64,000 nucleotides of DNA from Phycisphaeraceae bacterium (lineage in GTDB: Bacteria; Planctomycetota; Phycisphaerae; Phycisphaerales; Phycisphaeraceae). The translations under genes and the position numbers were made by a program. Positions within the stretch are counted from its first letter, which is position 1. Every line of letters begins with the position of its first letter. Of this stretch, positions 1-7,346 are shown in pieces. The DNA lies in NCBI GenBank assembly GCA_020851735.1, contig JADZCD010000057.1, positions 50,908 through 114,907 on the forward strand. The letters run 5' to 3'. The notes under the pieces are model-generated. The model ran no database searches and was not told where the DNA came from. It saw only the letters and a list, made by a program, of their open reading frames with translations.

Positions 1-529
1 GAGATACCTCGTTCATACGAAAGCTCCTAAGAGGTCGTCGTCCCTGACGTCCAAAGTCCCGTCCGCGCAGTATACTCGAACCGCGCTCTATCCATATTAT
101 CGGACGGGGGATTTTGATGGCTCTACAAAAATCCGAGTTTTCATTCCACTGATCACTACTACAGTGGAACACAACATTTAGTCGTCATCAGGCTGCAGAC
201 ACAAAGGATTGGATGAGCTAAATATCTTAATCATCAAATCTGTGTCTTTCACCCGCGCCAAGGCCGGCAATCAGAACCAGCGGAACTGCTTACTGGCGTC
301 GCCACGATTGGCTGTGGACAGGATCATTTATCGCCTATCAGCATGGTTTTGCTTGAAGGAATCCGCGAACGGGCGTCAACTCCATAAGCTTGTGCTGACA
401 ATTAGCTTATGGCAGCAATGACGCGGTGACGTCCGGTAATTAATGCAAAAGTAACCATGGCGGAGGACTGAAAGGTCGCGTCCGATAGTAATTGGCGGGC
501 TCGGGCGGGGATTGGCGCGGGTTCTGGTT
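1..529. other. Unassigned left-end region without a supported gene
   Basis: I see no convincing coding region here. The open frames present are short, have no recognisable motif and look less GC-rich than the neighbouring genes. The only structure I can point to is an 8-bp perfect inverted repeat with a 13-nt loop at 383-411. The right edge runs into the 3' end of folP. It could be a promoter or intergenic region of a gene beyond the window edge. Confidence 0.5.
383..411. repeat. Inverted repeat, 8-bp arms with 13-nt spacer
   Basis: CATAAGCT at 383-390 is matched by AGCTTATG at 404-411. It could be an operator or a weak hairpin. It is not followed by a T-run, so a terminator is unlikely. Confidence 0.4.
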
Positions 530-1420
530 TTATCGTCTGTTTTGTTGTTGGGTTTTTTTAACAGCCAGGGTGATGTCCAAAGCCTGGCGGTGGGCCAGGA
601 CATCGTGAACCCGCAGCACAGAGACACCAGCCAGCGCAGCCAGAGCGGTGACGGCGCAGGACCCGCCGAGGCGGTCGGACGGCCCGGGCGCGATGCCCAG
701 GGATTGCTCGGTTAAGCGGGCGAAAAGCGACTTGCGGCTGACGCCTAGGAGGATCGGAAAACCGCTGGCGACGAAGCGCTCCAGGTGCGAAAGAATCCGC
801 AGATTGTGATCCAGCGTCTTGCCGAAGCCGATGCCCGGATCCAGATAAATCATCTCACGCGGCAGGCCGAGGCTTTGGGCGACTTGCGCGCGGGCGTGCA
901 GGAATGAAAGCACTTCTTCCACGACGTCGGCATAGCGGGGATCGGCCTGCATGTCGGCAGGGGACCCGAGCATGTGCATGAGGACGATGGGCACGCGGCG
1001 CTGGGCGGCGAGCTTGATGACCGCGTCGGCGGAATCGCGCCCGGCGGAGACGTCGTTGAGCATGCCAGCCCCGGCATCCAGGGCGGCTTGGGCGACGGCG
1101 GGCTGCGTGGTGTCGATGCTCAAAAGCACGTGGGCGAATCCGGCTGCATCCAGCGCGGGGCGGAGAGCTTTAAGCACGGGCAGAACGCGGCGGAGTTGCT
1201 CGTCCGGCAAAACGCGCTGGGACCCGGGGCGGGTGGATTCGCCGCCCAGATCGATGATGGCAGCGCCGTGACGGGCGAGCTGGAGGGCGAAGTCGACAGC
1301 AGCGCGACAGTCGGCGAATTGATTGCCGTCGGAAAAGGAATCGGGCGTGAGATTGACAATGCCCATCAGGCACGGGCGCGGCAGCGAAGCGACGAGGGAA
1401 GTTGGCGGAGGGTTGGGCAC
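530..1420 (-). CDS. folP: Dihydropteroate synthase
   Basis: This is dihydropteroate synthase, which joins p-aminobenzoate to dihydropterin pyrophosphate in cytoplasmic folate synthesis. The 296-residue protein has the family blocks in order: MGIVNLTPDSFSDG near residue 18, DLGGESTRPGS near 57, NDVSAG near 122, DPGIGFGKT in the middle and LLGVSRKSLF near 220, followed by the RVHDV segment that binds the pterin phosphate region. The length is normal with a short basic tail. The start is a GTG at 1420. It stands alone, transcribed away from the LEPR-XLL gene, with a repeat-rich 620-bp gap upstream. Family assignment is firm; the exact start is less so. Confidence 0.95.
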   Translation of the reverse strand: MPNPPPTSLVASLPRPCLMGIVNLTPDSFSDGNQFADCRAAVDFALQLARHGAAIIDLGGESTRPGSQRVLPDEQLRRVLPVLKALRPALDAAGFAHVLLSIDTTQPAVAQAALDAGAGMLNDVSAGRDSADAVIKLAAQRRVPIVLMHMLGSPADMQADPRYADVVEEVLSFLHARAQVAQSLGLPREMIYLDPGIGFGKTLDHNLRILSHLERFVASGFPILLGVSRKSLFARLTEQSLGIAPGPSDRLGGSCAVTALAALAGVSVLRVHDVLAHRQALDITLAVKKTQQQNRR

Positions 1421-1455
1421 GCGGATTAGTTTACGCGCTGACGGCGGGGAGAGGG

Positions 1456-1503
1456 AGTTGGGGAGGGGATCGGAGGTTAGGGGTTAGGGATTGGGGATTA
1501 GGG
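1456..1503. repeat. TTAGGG-like imperfect heptamer tract
   Basis: A run of variants of GGTTAGG, GATTGGG and GATTAGG lies between folP and the next gene. Similar G/T-rich or complementary C/A-rich tracts lie at 14572-14613, 24401-24427 and 38285-38318, all between genes. They look like low-complexity dispersed repeats and not coding sequence. Confidence 0.55.
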
Positions 1504-1504
1504 T

Positions 1505-1550
1505 CCGTCCCCGGTCTTGCCGGGGGGCACTTCCGGGGGCCTTGCTGGGG
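1505..1550. repeat. TTCCGGGGG repeat with degenerate CCCCGG/CCGGGG palindrome
   Basis: CCCCGG, a short TCTTG loop and CCGGGG are followed directly by ACTTCCGGGGGC. The same order, palindrome then TACTTCC, is seen at 39081-39115. It lies in the folP upstream region. Confidence 0.6.
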
Positions 1551-1613
1551 TAGTAGCCGCGGATGGAAGAACATCCTGCATCATCGCGCTAACTTTGGAT
1601 CAGGAATTCAAAT

Positions 1614-1692
1614 AGCCGCAGATAAACGCAGATAAACGCAGATCTGATTCAAAAACTCGATTTACAGCGTTCATCTGTGTTAATCTGCGGCC
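1614..1692. repeat. CGCAGATAAA inverted-repeat element (MITE-like)
   Basis: The left arm at 1614-1643 has AGCCGCAGAT followed by repeats of AAACGCAGAT. The right arm at 1671-1692 reads CATCTGTGTTAATCTGCGGC. The centre, about 27 bp, is unrelated. It is non-coding and lies between folP and the LEPR-XLL gene. It resembles short non-autonomous inverted-repeat elements. Confidence 0.65.
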
Positions 1693-2040
1693 AAATATCT
1701 GAACGCTCTAACTTGATCTACAACGTTCGGAGATGCGGGGCTGGCCTTTGAGGAGCTAGGACGAAAAAACAGACCGATTTTCCACGCCAAAGCTGCGGCT
1801 GGGTGGGGATCATGTCGCGCCGCTGCGAAAAATCACCTTAAAAAGTCTTGTTTTCATTCGTGGCGCCCGGTATCTTCAAATAGATCACGTTTGGCCGGGG
1901 GTTAAGCTGGGCAAAATGGGGCCGCTGCCTGCTGGGCAGCCCATTCCGCAGCTGGGGTTGGTTTATCTGTCTGGCGAAATTGACGGGGCTGGCTGAGCGC
2001 CTCACTTCCGCGCTTGGCCCTAACCGGGGAGACAAAATTC

Positions 2041-5000
2041 ATGGCAAGCCGCTTAAGTCTGGTCCGGTGGGGGAAGAAAAACGCACGCAGAATTCTGGCT
2101 GCCGCTGCCAGCGATCAAGTCGCCATCGGCCCGCGCTTGGAAATGCTTGAGCCGCGCGTGCTTTTAAGCGGCACGGCTTATGTCATCGACTCGCTGCTGG
2201 ACACGGTGGCTGATGACGGGCACCTGACGTTGCGCGAGGCGATCCTGGCGGCGAACACCAACGCGGCGGTGAATGAAGCGGCGGCGGGGAGCAGCAGTGA
2301 AACCGACAACATCACCTTCACCCCCTCCTTGTTCGCTTCCGGCCACGCGGATTTGATCCTGTCCGGCACGGAATTGGCCATCACCGGTGATCTATCCATC
2401 ACTGGGCCGGGGCAGGAGCTGCTGGCCATCAACGCGGATCAAAAGTCGCGCGTGTTCTACATCAGCGGCAGTGGAACGGACGTGGCGATGGAAGGGCTGA
2501 CGGTCACGGGGGGGTATGTCGACAGCACAGACAGCTACGGCGGCGGGCTGTTCGTTTTGGACAGCAGCCTGACACTAGCCAACTGCACCATCAGCGGGAA
2601 TACAGCATCAGGCAGTCAGAATGCCTTTGGCGGCGGTCTGTATGTCAAGGACAGCAACTTGATGCTAACTGGCTGCACCATCAATGGGAACACAGCCTCA
2701 AGTCAACATAGCTCCGTTGTCGGCGGCGGGCTATATCTCCAGGCCGGCAACGTGACGCTAGCCCACTGTACTATCAGTGGAAACGTAGCGTCAGGTCCAT
2801 TGAATCTCGGCGGTGGCGGCGGACTGATCTTGAATTTTTCTGGCGGTACCGGTGGTACCGCAACGTTGACCAACAGCACCATCAGCGAGAATTCGACGAC
2901 CGGTAAGGGCGGGGGGATGTGGGTTATCGGCAGTCAAAGCACGACGAATCTAACTGACTGCACGCTCAGCGGCAATTCGGCGGCAAGTGACGGCGGAATG
3001 GCGACCTCCGGCACTACAACGTTGACAAATTGCATCGTCGTCGGAAACTCAGCCACTTACTACGGCGGTGGGTTGAACATGTCCGGCACGTCGGTGTTGA
3101 CCCACTGCATAGTCAGCGGGAATGTAGTGTTAGGCTATTTTGGACACGGCGGTGGGTTGTACCTGTCCGGCCCGTCGACACTGACTAATTGCATAGTCAG
3201 TGGGAATGCGGTGGTAGGCCAAGTTGGTCGCGGCGGTGGAATGGAAATTAAAGGGACGGTGACGCTGACCAACAGCACCGTCAGCGGCAACTCAGCCTCG
3301 ACTGGCGGCGGGTTGTGTGTCAGTTCCGGCACCGCGACACTGCAGAACACCATTGTGGCTTTGAACACCGCGAGCGCCGGCACGGATATCAGCGGTTCCT
3401 ACTCCTCCTCAGCCGGCTTGGTCGGTGGCGACCCGAAATTTATTCGTAATTTCTCGGCTGGCCTGGATGGCCTCTGGAGAACGGAGGACGACGACCTAGG
3501 CGACCTACACCTGCGTGTAGATAGTCCATGTATCAATGCAGGCAACAATGACTTGGCCAGAGACGTTGGGGGAAACATTTTGGCGGTTGATCTAGATGGT
3601 CATTCACGCTTTTCGGGAGGCCAGACGGACATCGGAGCCTACGAGGCAGGCGGGATTCGAGGCGATTTCAACGGCGATTGGTCCATGACCCTGTCCGACA
3701 TCAATCCATTTAAGTTGGCCTTGAGCGATACTGGTGGATGGCAGGCCGAATTCCCTGGCGTTCCTCTCTGGGCAGTTGACCCCAATGGTGACGGTGTTCT
3801 GACGTTGTCGGACATTGAAACATTCAGGACGAGGTTGGCCGGCACACTTGAGAAGTATGTCGTCGATTCGCTCTTGGACGTCGTAGCTTCCGACGGCTAT
3901 CTGACGCTGCGCGAGGCCATCCTGGCTGCCAATACCAACATGCCCGTCAATGAAGCTCCGGCCGGCAGTGATAGCGAAACGGACCGTATTGTGTTTGATC
4001 CGGCTCTCTTTGCGGCCGGACCAACCAAGATCACATTGTGGGGGACGCAATTGTCTATAACTGGTGATCTGTCCATCGCCGGCCCCGGCCAAGATTTGCT
4101 TTCCATCGATGGTGCCGAAGAATCACGCGTCTTTTACATTGGAGGGTTTGGAACTGATGTGGTGCTAGACAATCTGACGATTGCAGGTGGATATGTTGCC
4201 AAAAACAATGGCGATGGTCATGGCGGTGGGGTGTATGCCGACGGCGTCAGCGTAACTCTGACCGACTGTACGTTTGGCGGAAATAAGGCTGATGTCGGCG
4301 GCGGCGGGCTCTTTATCTCTACCGACAGCACCGCAACGTTGACGAACTGCATTGTTAGCGGAAATGCGGCGTCAGTTGAATACGGCCAAGGCGGCGGGAT
4401 GGAAATTGATGGTTCGGCAATATTAAGTGATTGCACGGTCAGCGGGAACTTGGCCTACCACGGAGGTGGTCTGGAAGTTGACGGTACGGTAATGCTGACT
4501 AATTGCGTGATCGCTGGGAATGCAGCGTCAGGCAAATACGGCAATGGCGGCGGTCTGTTCGTGTATTACAGCGGTACCGCAACCTTGAGTCACTGTATGA
4601 TTAGTGATAACTGGGCTGGTTCCATGGGCGGGGGAATCCGAGCCAAGGGGCCCATGACGCTGACGGACTGTACGATCAGTAGAAATAGAGCGTCGAATGA
4701 TGAAGGCATGGGCGGTGGCCTGTATATCCAGTTCGCGTCGACACTGAACAATTGCACCATCAGCGAGAACTCAGCTACCTATTACGGCGGTGGCCTGTTT
4801 GTTGAACCCTTGAGTACCGGAAGTACCGTCATATTGACCAACTGCGTGGTCAGCGGGAACTCAGCCGCTAACTCTGGCGGGGGGTTGTACGTCTACTCCT
4901 ACAATAATCACCACAGCACAGCAACACTCATCAACTGCACAGTCAGCGGGAATTGGGCACTCGTCGCTGGCGGAGGTGGATTCGCTGATCCAGGCGGACT

Positions 5001-5520
5001 GGCCAAGCTGAACAACACTATTGTCGCGGAGAACACTGCGAGCACCGACGCAGATATCCGCGGCCCCTACACCGCCTCCTCCAGCTTCATCGGCGGTGAT
5101 CCTGAATTCATCCGTAATCCCTCGGCTGGTGCGGACGGCGCCTGGGGAACGGGGGACGACGATTTGGGTAATCTGCATTTGCGGTCGGATAGCGCGTGCC
5201 TCAATGCCGGAATTGACGCTTTGGCCATTGACGCGGAAGGCAATCCACTGACAACGGACATTGAAGGTAGCCCTCGGATCAGGGGACCGCGCGTGGATAT
5301 TGGTGCTTACGAACTTGCCAAAGTGCTAGGCGACTTCAACGGTGATTGGTCGATGACGCTGTCAGACGTGAACCCATTTAAACTGGCGTTAAATGATCTC
5401 GCCGCTTGGCAGGCGCAATATCCGGGTATTGCAGTTGCGGACGTGGACCCCAACGGTGATGGCGTCGTCACCTTGTCGGACGTCAATCCGTTTAAGTTAC
5501 TACTGACGGCTGGGGTTTGA
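2041..5520 (+). CDS. LEPR-XLL surface protein: two CSLREA/beta-helix modules, each ending in a dockerin-like repeat
   Basis: This is a secreted or surface protein of unknown ligand, 1159 residues. After a basic N-terminus it has LEPRVLLSG at residues 36-44, the LEPR-XLL motif known from planctomycete exported proteins. Next comes a CSLREA-like segment (LTLREAILAANTN), many NCTISGNTA/GGGL rungs of a right-handed beta-helix, a choice-of-anchor-Q-like end (DSPCINAGN to DIGAYE) and a dockerin-like double EF-hand (GDFNGD, DPNGDGVLTLSD) at about 541-600. The whole arrangement is then repeated from about 607, ending with a second dockerin-like pair at about 1097-1158. I chose ATG 2041 because GGGGAGA lies about 8 nt upstream; a TTG at 2014 is the alternative. 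There is no PEP-CTERM signal. Adhesion or polysaccharide binding is an inference. Confidence 0.85.
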   Translation: MASRLSLVRWGKKNARRILAAAASDQVAIGPRLEMLEPRVLLSGTAYVIDSLLDTVADDGHLTLREAILAANTNAAVNEAAAGSSSETDNITFTPSLFASGHADLILSGTELAITGDLSITGPGQELLAINADQKSRVFYISGSGTDVAMEGLTVTGGYVDSTDSYGGGLFVLDSSLTLANCTISGNTASGSQNAFGGGLYVKDSNLMLTGCTINGNTASSQHSSVVGGGLYLQAGNVTLAHCTISGNVASGPLNLGGGGGLILNFSGGTGGTATLTNSTISENSTTGKGGGMWVIGSQSTTNLTDCTLSGNSAASDGGMATSGTTTLTNCIVVGNSATYYGGGLNMSGTSVLTHCIVSGNVVLGYFGHGGGLYLSGPSTLTNCIVSGNAVVGQVGRGGGMEIKGTVTLTNSTVSGNSASTGGGLCVSSGTATLQNTIVALNTASAGTDISGSYSSSAGLVGGDPKFIRNFSAGLDGLWRTEDDDLGDLHLRVDSPCINAGNNDLARDVGGNILAVDLDGHSRFSGGQTDIGAYEAGGIRGDFNGDWSMTLSDINPFKLALSDTGGWQAEFPGVPLWAVDPNGDGVLTLSDIETFRTRLAGTLEKYVVDSLLDVVASDGYLTLREAILAANTNMPVNEAPAGSDSETDRIVFDPALFAAGPTKITLWGTQLSITGDLSIAGPGQDLLSIDGAEESRVFYIGGFGTDVVLDNLTIAGGYVAKNNGDGHGGGVYADGVSVTLTDCTFGGNKADVGGGGLFISTDSTATLTNCIVSGNAASVEYGQGGGMEIDGSAILSDCTVSGNLAYHGGGLEVDGTVMLTNCVIAGNAASGKYGNGGGLFVYYSGTATLSHCMISDNWAGSMGGGIRAKGPMTLTDCTISRNRASNDEGMGGGLYIQFASTLNNCTISENSATYYGGGLFVEPLSTGSTVILTNCVVSGNSAANSGGGLYVYSYNNHHSTATLINCTVSGNWALVAGGGGFADPGGLAKLNNTIVAENTASTDADIRGPYTASSSFIGGDPEFIRNPSAGADGAWGTGDDDLGNLHLRSDSACLNAGIDALAIDAEGNPLTTDIEGSPRIRGPRVDIGAYELAKVLGDFNGDWSMTLSDVNPFKLALNDLAAWQAQYPGIAVADVDPNGDGVVTLSDVNPFKLLLTAGV

Positions 5521-5541
5521 GCATATAGGACAGGAAGGCGC

Positions 5542-5568
5542 GGCGATCTCCGATCGCCCGCTAAACAA
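5542..5568. repeat. GGCGATC-TCC-GATCGCC hairpin, copy 1
   Basis: GGCGATC at 5542-5548 pairs with GATCGCC at 5552-5558, and CGCTAAAC follows. A close relative with the same CTAAAC flank lies at 6272-6300 inside the PH-protein gene. Here it sits just after the LEPR-XLL stop codon and could also act as a weak terminator, though no T-run follows. Confidence 0.55.
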
Positions 5569-5589
5569 GGGAAAACTTCAAGGGGTTTA

Positions 5590-5605
5590 CTTCCGGGGGC
5601 GGGGG
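5590..5605. repeat. CTTCCGGGGGCGGGGG repeat, left copy
   Basis: This 16-bp copy is identical to 5684-5699. The pair brackets the large hairpin at 5630-5673. Confidence 0.75.
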
Positions 5606-5629
5606 ACGGATGCGCGGAGGCGATAACTC

Positions 5630-5673
5630 CGCACACAGCATTTCCGGAGGGCCGGAACGTGCTGTGTGGCACC
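5630..5673. repeat. GGGTGCCACACA palindrome family, copy 1
   Basis: CACACAGCA at 5632-5640 pairs with TGCTGTGTG at 5660-5668, and TTCCGG with CCGGAA inside, forming one strong hairpin. Its right side, read in reverse, begins GGGTGCCACACAGCA; the hairpin at 25032-25066 begins GGGTGCCACACATCA, so I take them as one family. It lies between two convergent genes and may also stop transcription. Confidence 0.6.
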
Positions 5674-5683
5674 CTATCCGTTG

Positions 5684-5699
5684 CTTCCGGGGGCGGGGG
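5684..5699. repeat. CTTCCGGGGGCGGGGG repeat, right copy, abutting a stop codon
   Basis: This is the second exact copy of the 16-bp sequence at 5590-5605. The G-run continues to 5700, and the PH-protein stop codon (TGA on the minus strand) occupies 5701-5703, so the repeat touches the stop. Confidence 0.75.
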
Positions 5700-5700
5700 G

Positions 5701-6591
5701 TCAGCGATAGCGATTAAGCGCTTGGACGACTTTCTGGTGCACGTCCAGGGGGTGGGCGAGCATTTGCCAGGAGGCTTCGATGAAGGCGGTGCCGGCTGTG
5801 GCGAAGTGGATGGAGCCCAGGCCAAAGAGTCGTTCGAGAGGCGCGAAGGTCAGGTTGGTGTGCTGAATGCGGGTGAGGGGCGCTTCAAAAACATGGACGT
5901 GGACGACGCCGCGCACGCGGAGGATGCGGCGGTCGGTGAGCACATAGACGTGGCTGAGCCATTCGAGGACCTGCCAGAAGATGCGGGCACTGATGAGGAA
6001 GAAGGCGATCAGGACGACGTCGCTTGGCCCAAGCTGAAGATGCCCGTTGCGGCAGGCCCACAGGCCGAGGATGGCTAAGGCGCCCAGGATGATCAGGGAG
6101 CGCAGGGGTTGGAGGAGGATGAACCAGAGGCTGGGTTTGAGCAGGAGGATGATGATTTCGCCGGGTTGGAGGAGCTCGCTGGGCAGGACGGCGGCGATAC
6201 GGGAATCGGACAGCCCGGCAGCGCCTTCGGGGGGCGTGACGGCGGGGACTCCGGGCGTGGGAGTTTTGGATGTGGTGATCTGTGATCGCCTGCTAAACGA
6301 GATAGCCTCCACCCTCACCCTGCCCTCTCCCTCAAAGAGGGAGAGGGAATTGCGGCCAGAAGCACTTGCGGGGTTGAAGGCACTTGCGGGGGCGGGAGAG
6401 GGGGATGAGTTGTACCCCCCGGCAGAGCCGGGGGCTGAAACACAGGCGATTCTGATGGCACCGCTTGCTGACGCGCGCGGCTCGTTGATGCCGTCGCTTC
6501 CGGGGGCGATTCCGGGGCTACTTCCGGGGGGGGGCGGGCAGGAGCGGGCGAAGACGGAGCGGAAGAAAGTTCGCAGCAGAGAGTCAGGCAT
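5701..6591 (-). CDS. PH-domain (bPH_2/YdbS-like) membrane protein with a repeat-built N-terminus
   Basis: The last 170 residues fit a bacterial PH-domain membrane protein: two hydrophobic helices around residues 150-210, then YVLTDRRILRVRG and RIQHTNL, typical of the bPH_2 family. Function is unknown. The start ATG at 6591 overlaps the hpt stop by 8 bp, so translation is probably coupled. The first 125 or so residues are Pro/Ser/Ala-rich and coincide with five different dispersed repeats: a TTCCGGGGG array, the 27-bp repeat, the 26-bp palindrome, a CCCTCTCCCTC hairpin and a GATC hairpin, all read through without a stop. The true start could instead lie closer to the domain (GTG codons near 6310), leaving the repeats untranslated. 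Confidence 0.75.
   Translation of the reverse strand: MPDSLLRTFFRSVFARSCPPPPGSSPGIAPGSDGINEPRASASGAIRIACVSAPGSAGGYNSSPSPAPASAFNPASASGRNSLSLFEGEGRVRVEAISFSRRSQITTSKTPTPGVPAVTPPEGAAGLSDSRIAAVLPSELLQPGEIIILLLKPSLWFILLQPLRSLIILGALAILGLWACRNGHLQLGPSDVVLIAFFLISARIFWQVLEWLSHVYVLTDRRILRVRGVVHVHVFEAPLTRIQHTNLTFAPLERLFGLGSIHFATAGTAFIEASWQMLAHPLDVHQKVVQALNRYR
6272..6300. repeat. GATC hairpin, copy 2
   Basis: GGTGATC, TGT, GATCGCC and TGCTAAACGAG resemble the hairpin and flank at 5542-5568. This copy lies inside the N-terminal part of the PH-protein reading frame. Confidence 0.5.
6323..6347. repeat. CCCTCTCCCTC-AAA-GAGGGAGAGGG hairpin
   Basis: The perfect 11-bp arms are separated by three bases and preceded by ACCCTCACCCTG. 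The hairpin is read through in the PH-protein frame. It looks like a dispersed intergenic hairpin caught inside a coding frame. Confidence 0.6.
6413..6438. repeat. 26-bp REP-like palindrome, copy 1
   Basis: TACCCCCCGGC, AGA, GCCGGGGGCTGA. The exact reverse complement occurs at 39081-39106 inside thpR. The arms form a strong G/C hairpin. Confidence 0.75.
6461..6487 (+). repeat. 27-bp repeat (CCGCTTGCTGACGCG...), copy 1
   Basis: It begins CCGCTTGCTGACGCG and ends CGGCTCGTTG. It is identical over 27 bp to 7077-7103 and, in reverse, to 24970-24996. One frame of it reads LADARGSL. Here it lies within the PH-protein frame, 9 bp before a TTCCGGGGG array. Confidence 0.85.
6496..6537 (+). repeat. TTCCGGGGG array, three units
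   Basis: CTTCCGGGGGCGA, TTCCGGGGCTA and CTTCCGGGGGGGGCGGG follow each other at 12-13 bp spacing. On the minus strand they encode a Pro/Gly/Ser stretch near the start of the PH protein. Confidence 0.8.
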
Positions 6592-7225
6592 GTTCGGCGC
6601 TCGCTTGCAGGAGTGCGGGCTTAAGGGTGACGATGTCCGGCAGGTTGCGATAGTAACCGTTGTAGTCCAGGCCGTAACCGACGACAAATTGATCGGGGAT
6701 GTCAAAGCAGACGTAATCGACGGGGAAGGCCATGGCCTGGGGTCGATTTTTGCGGAGCAGGACGCAGGTGCGCAGTTGCGCGGGCTGGCGGGCGCCGATG
6801 AGCTGGCTGGCGAGGGTGAGAGTTTGGCCGGAGTCCAGGATGTCGTCGATGAGCAGGACGAAGGACCCAGCCAGGGATGGGGGGAGGTTCGTCAGGTCCT
6901 GTTGCAGGCGGGCGCCGCGTGAGGAGGTGGTGGGCCCGGCATAGGAACTGACCGAGACTAGGCGGATGCGCAGGCGCAGGGGCAGGCGGCGGATGAGGTC
7001 TGCCACGAAGATGATGCTGCCGGTGAGGATGGGGATGATGGTGATCTCGGGCGTGGCGGGGGCGGGAGACGATGCCCCGCTTGCTGACGCGCGCGGCTCG
7101 TTGCCGAGATCGCTTCCGGGGGCGGGGGTGAATTGGAGGTCGTTGGCGATGACCTTAGCCAACTGGTCGATGCGTTTGGCGATGGCTTGGCGGGGGATAA
7201 GGATCTGGTCGATGTCCTCCTGCAT
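6584..7225 (-). CDS. hpt: Hypoxanthine phosphoribosyltransferase with a 28-residue repeat insertion
   Basis: This purine-salvage enzyme transfers a phosphoribosyl group from PRPP to hypoxanthine or guanine. The 213-residue protein has the early loop (ILTGSIIFVADLIRRL), the SSYAGPTTSSRG segment and the PRPP-binding LLIDDILDSGQTL, then VDYVCFDIPDQFVVGYGLDYNGYYRNLP, as in HPRT. Residues 32-59, between LQ and EITIIPIL, have no counterpart in ordinary HPRT (usually about 175-185 residues). They are encoded by 7049-7132, which holds one copy of the 27-bp repeat and a TTCCGGGGG unit. The insertion is in frame and sits just before the first core strand, so activity may survive. Its stop overlaps the start of the PH-protein gene. 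Confidence 0.92.
   Translation of the reverse strand: MQEDIDQILIPRQAIAKRIDQLAKVIANDLQFTPAPGSDLGNEPRASASGASSPAPATPEITIIPILTGSIIFVADLIRRLPLRLRIRLVSVSSYAGPTTSSRGARLQQDLTNLPPSLAGSFVLLIDDILDSGQTLTLASQLIGARQPAQLRTCVLLRKNRPQAMAFPVDYVCFDIPDQFVVGYGLDYNGYYRNLPDIVTLKPALLQASAEHA
7077..7103 (+). repeat. 27-bp repeat, copy 2 (inside hpt)
   Basis: It is exactly identical to 6461-6487. It is followed 8 bp later by CTTCCGGGGGCGGGGG, the same order as in copy 1. On the minus strand it encodes NEPRASASG in the hpt insertion. Confidence 0.85.
7112..7128 (+). repeat. TTCCGGGGG repeat in hpt
   Basis: GCTTCCGGGGGCGGGGG. With the 27-bp repeat it makes up most of the in-frame insertion in hpt. Confidence 0.8.
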
Positions 7226-7346
7226 AAGGCGTTAGTTTAGCGGCAGCTGAGGGTGCTTGACCATCGGGGGTACGATGGGGGAGAATCCAGCATTCCATCC
7301 TGGGATTGAGGACGAGGTAGTGCGGCAAGCCAAGAAGGGGACGTTT

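Noticed and set aside
209..421. Possible 70-residue protein at the left end
   Set aside because: It has no motif, no ribosome-binding site and a composition unlike the neighbouring genes; I see no support.
2014..2040. TTG start nine codons upstream of the LEPR-XLL protein
   Set aside because: A good GGGGAGA site lies before the ATG at 2041; the upstream TTG would place the ribosome-binding site inside the coding region.
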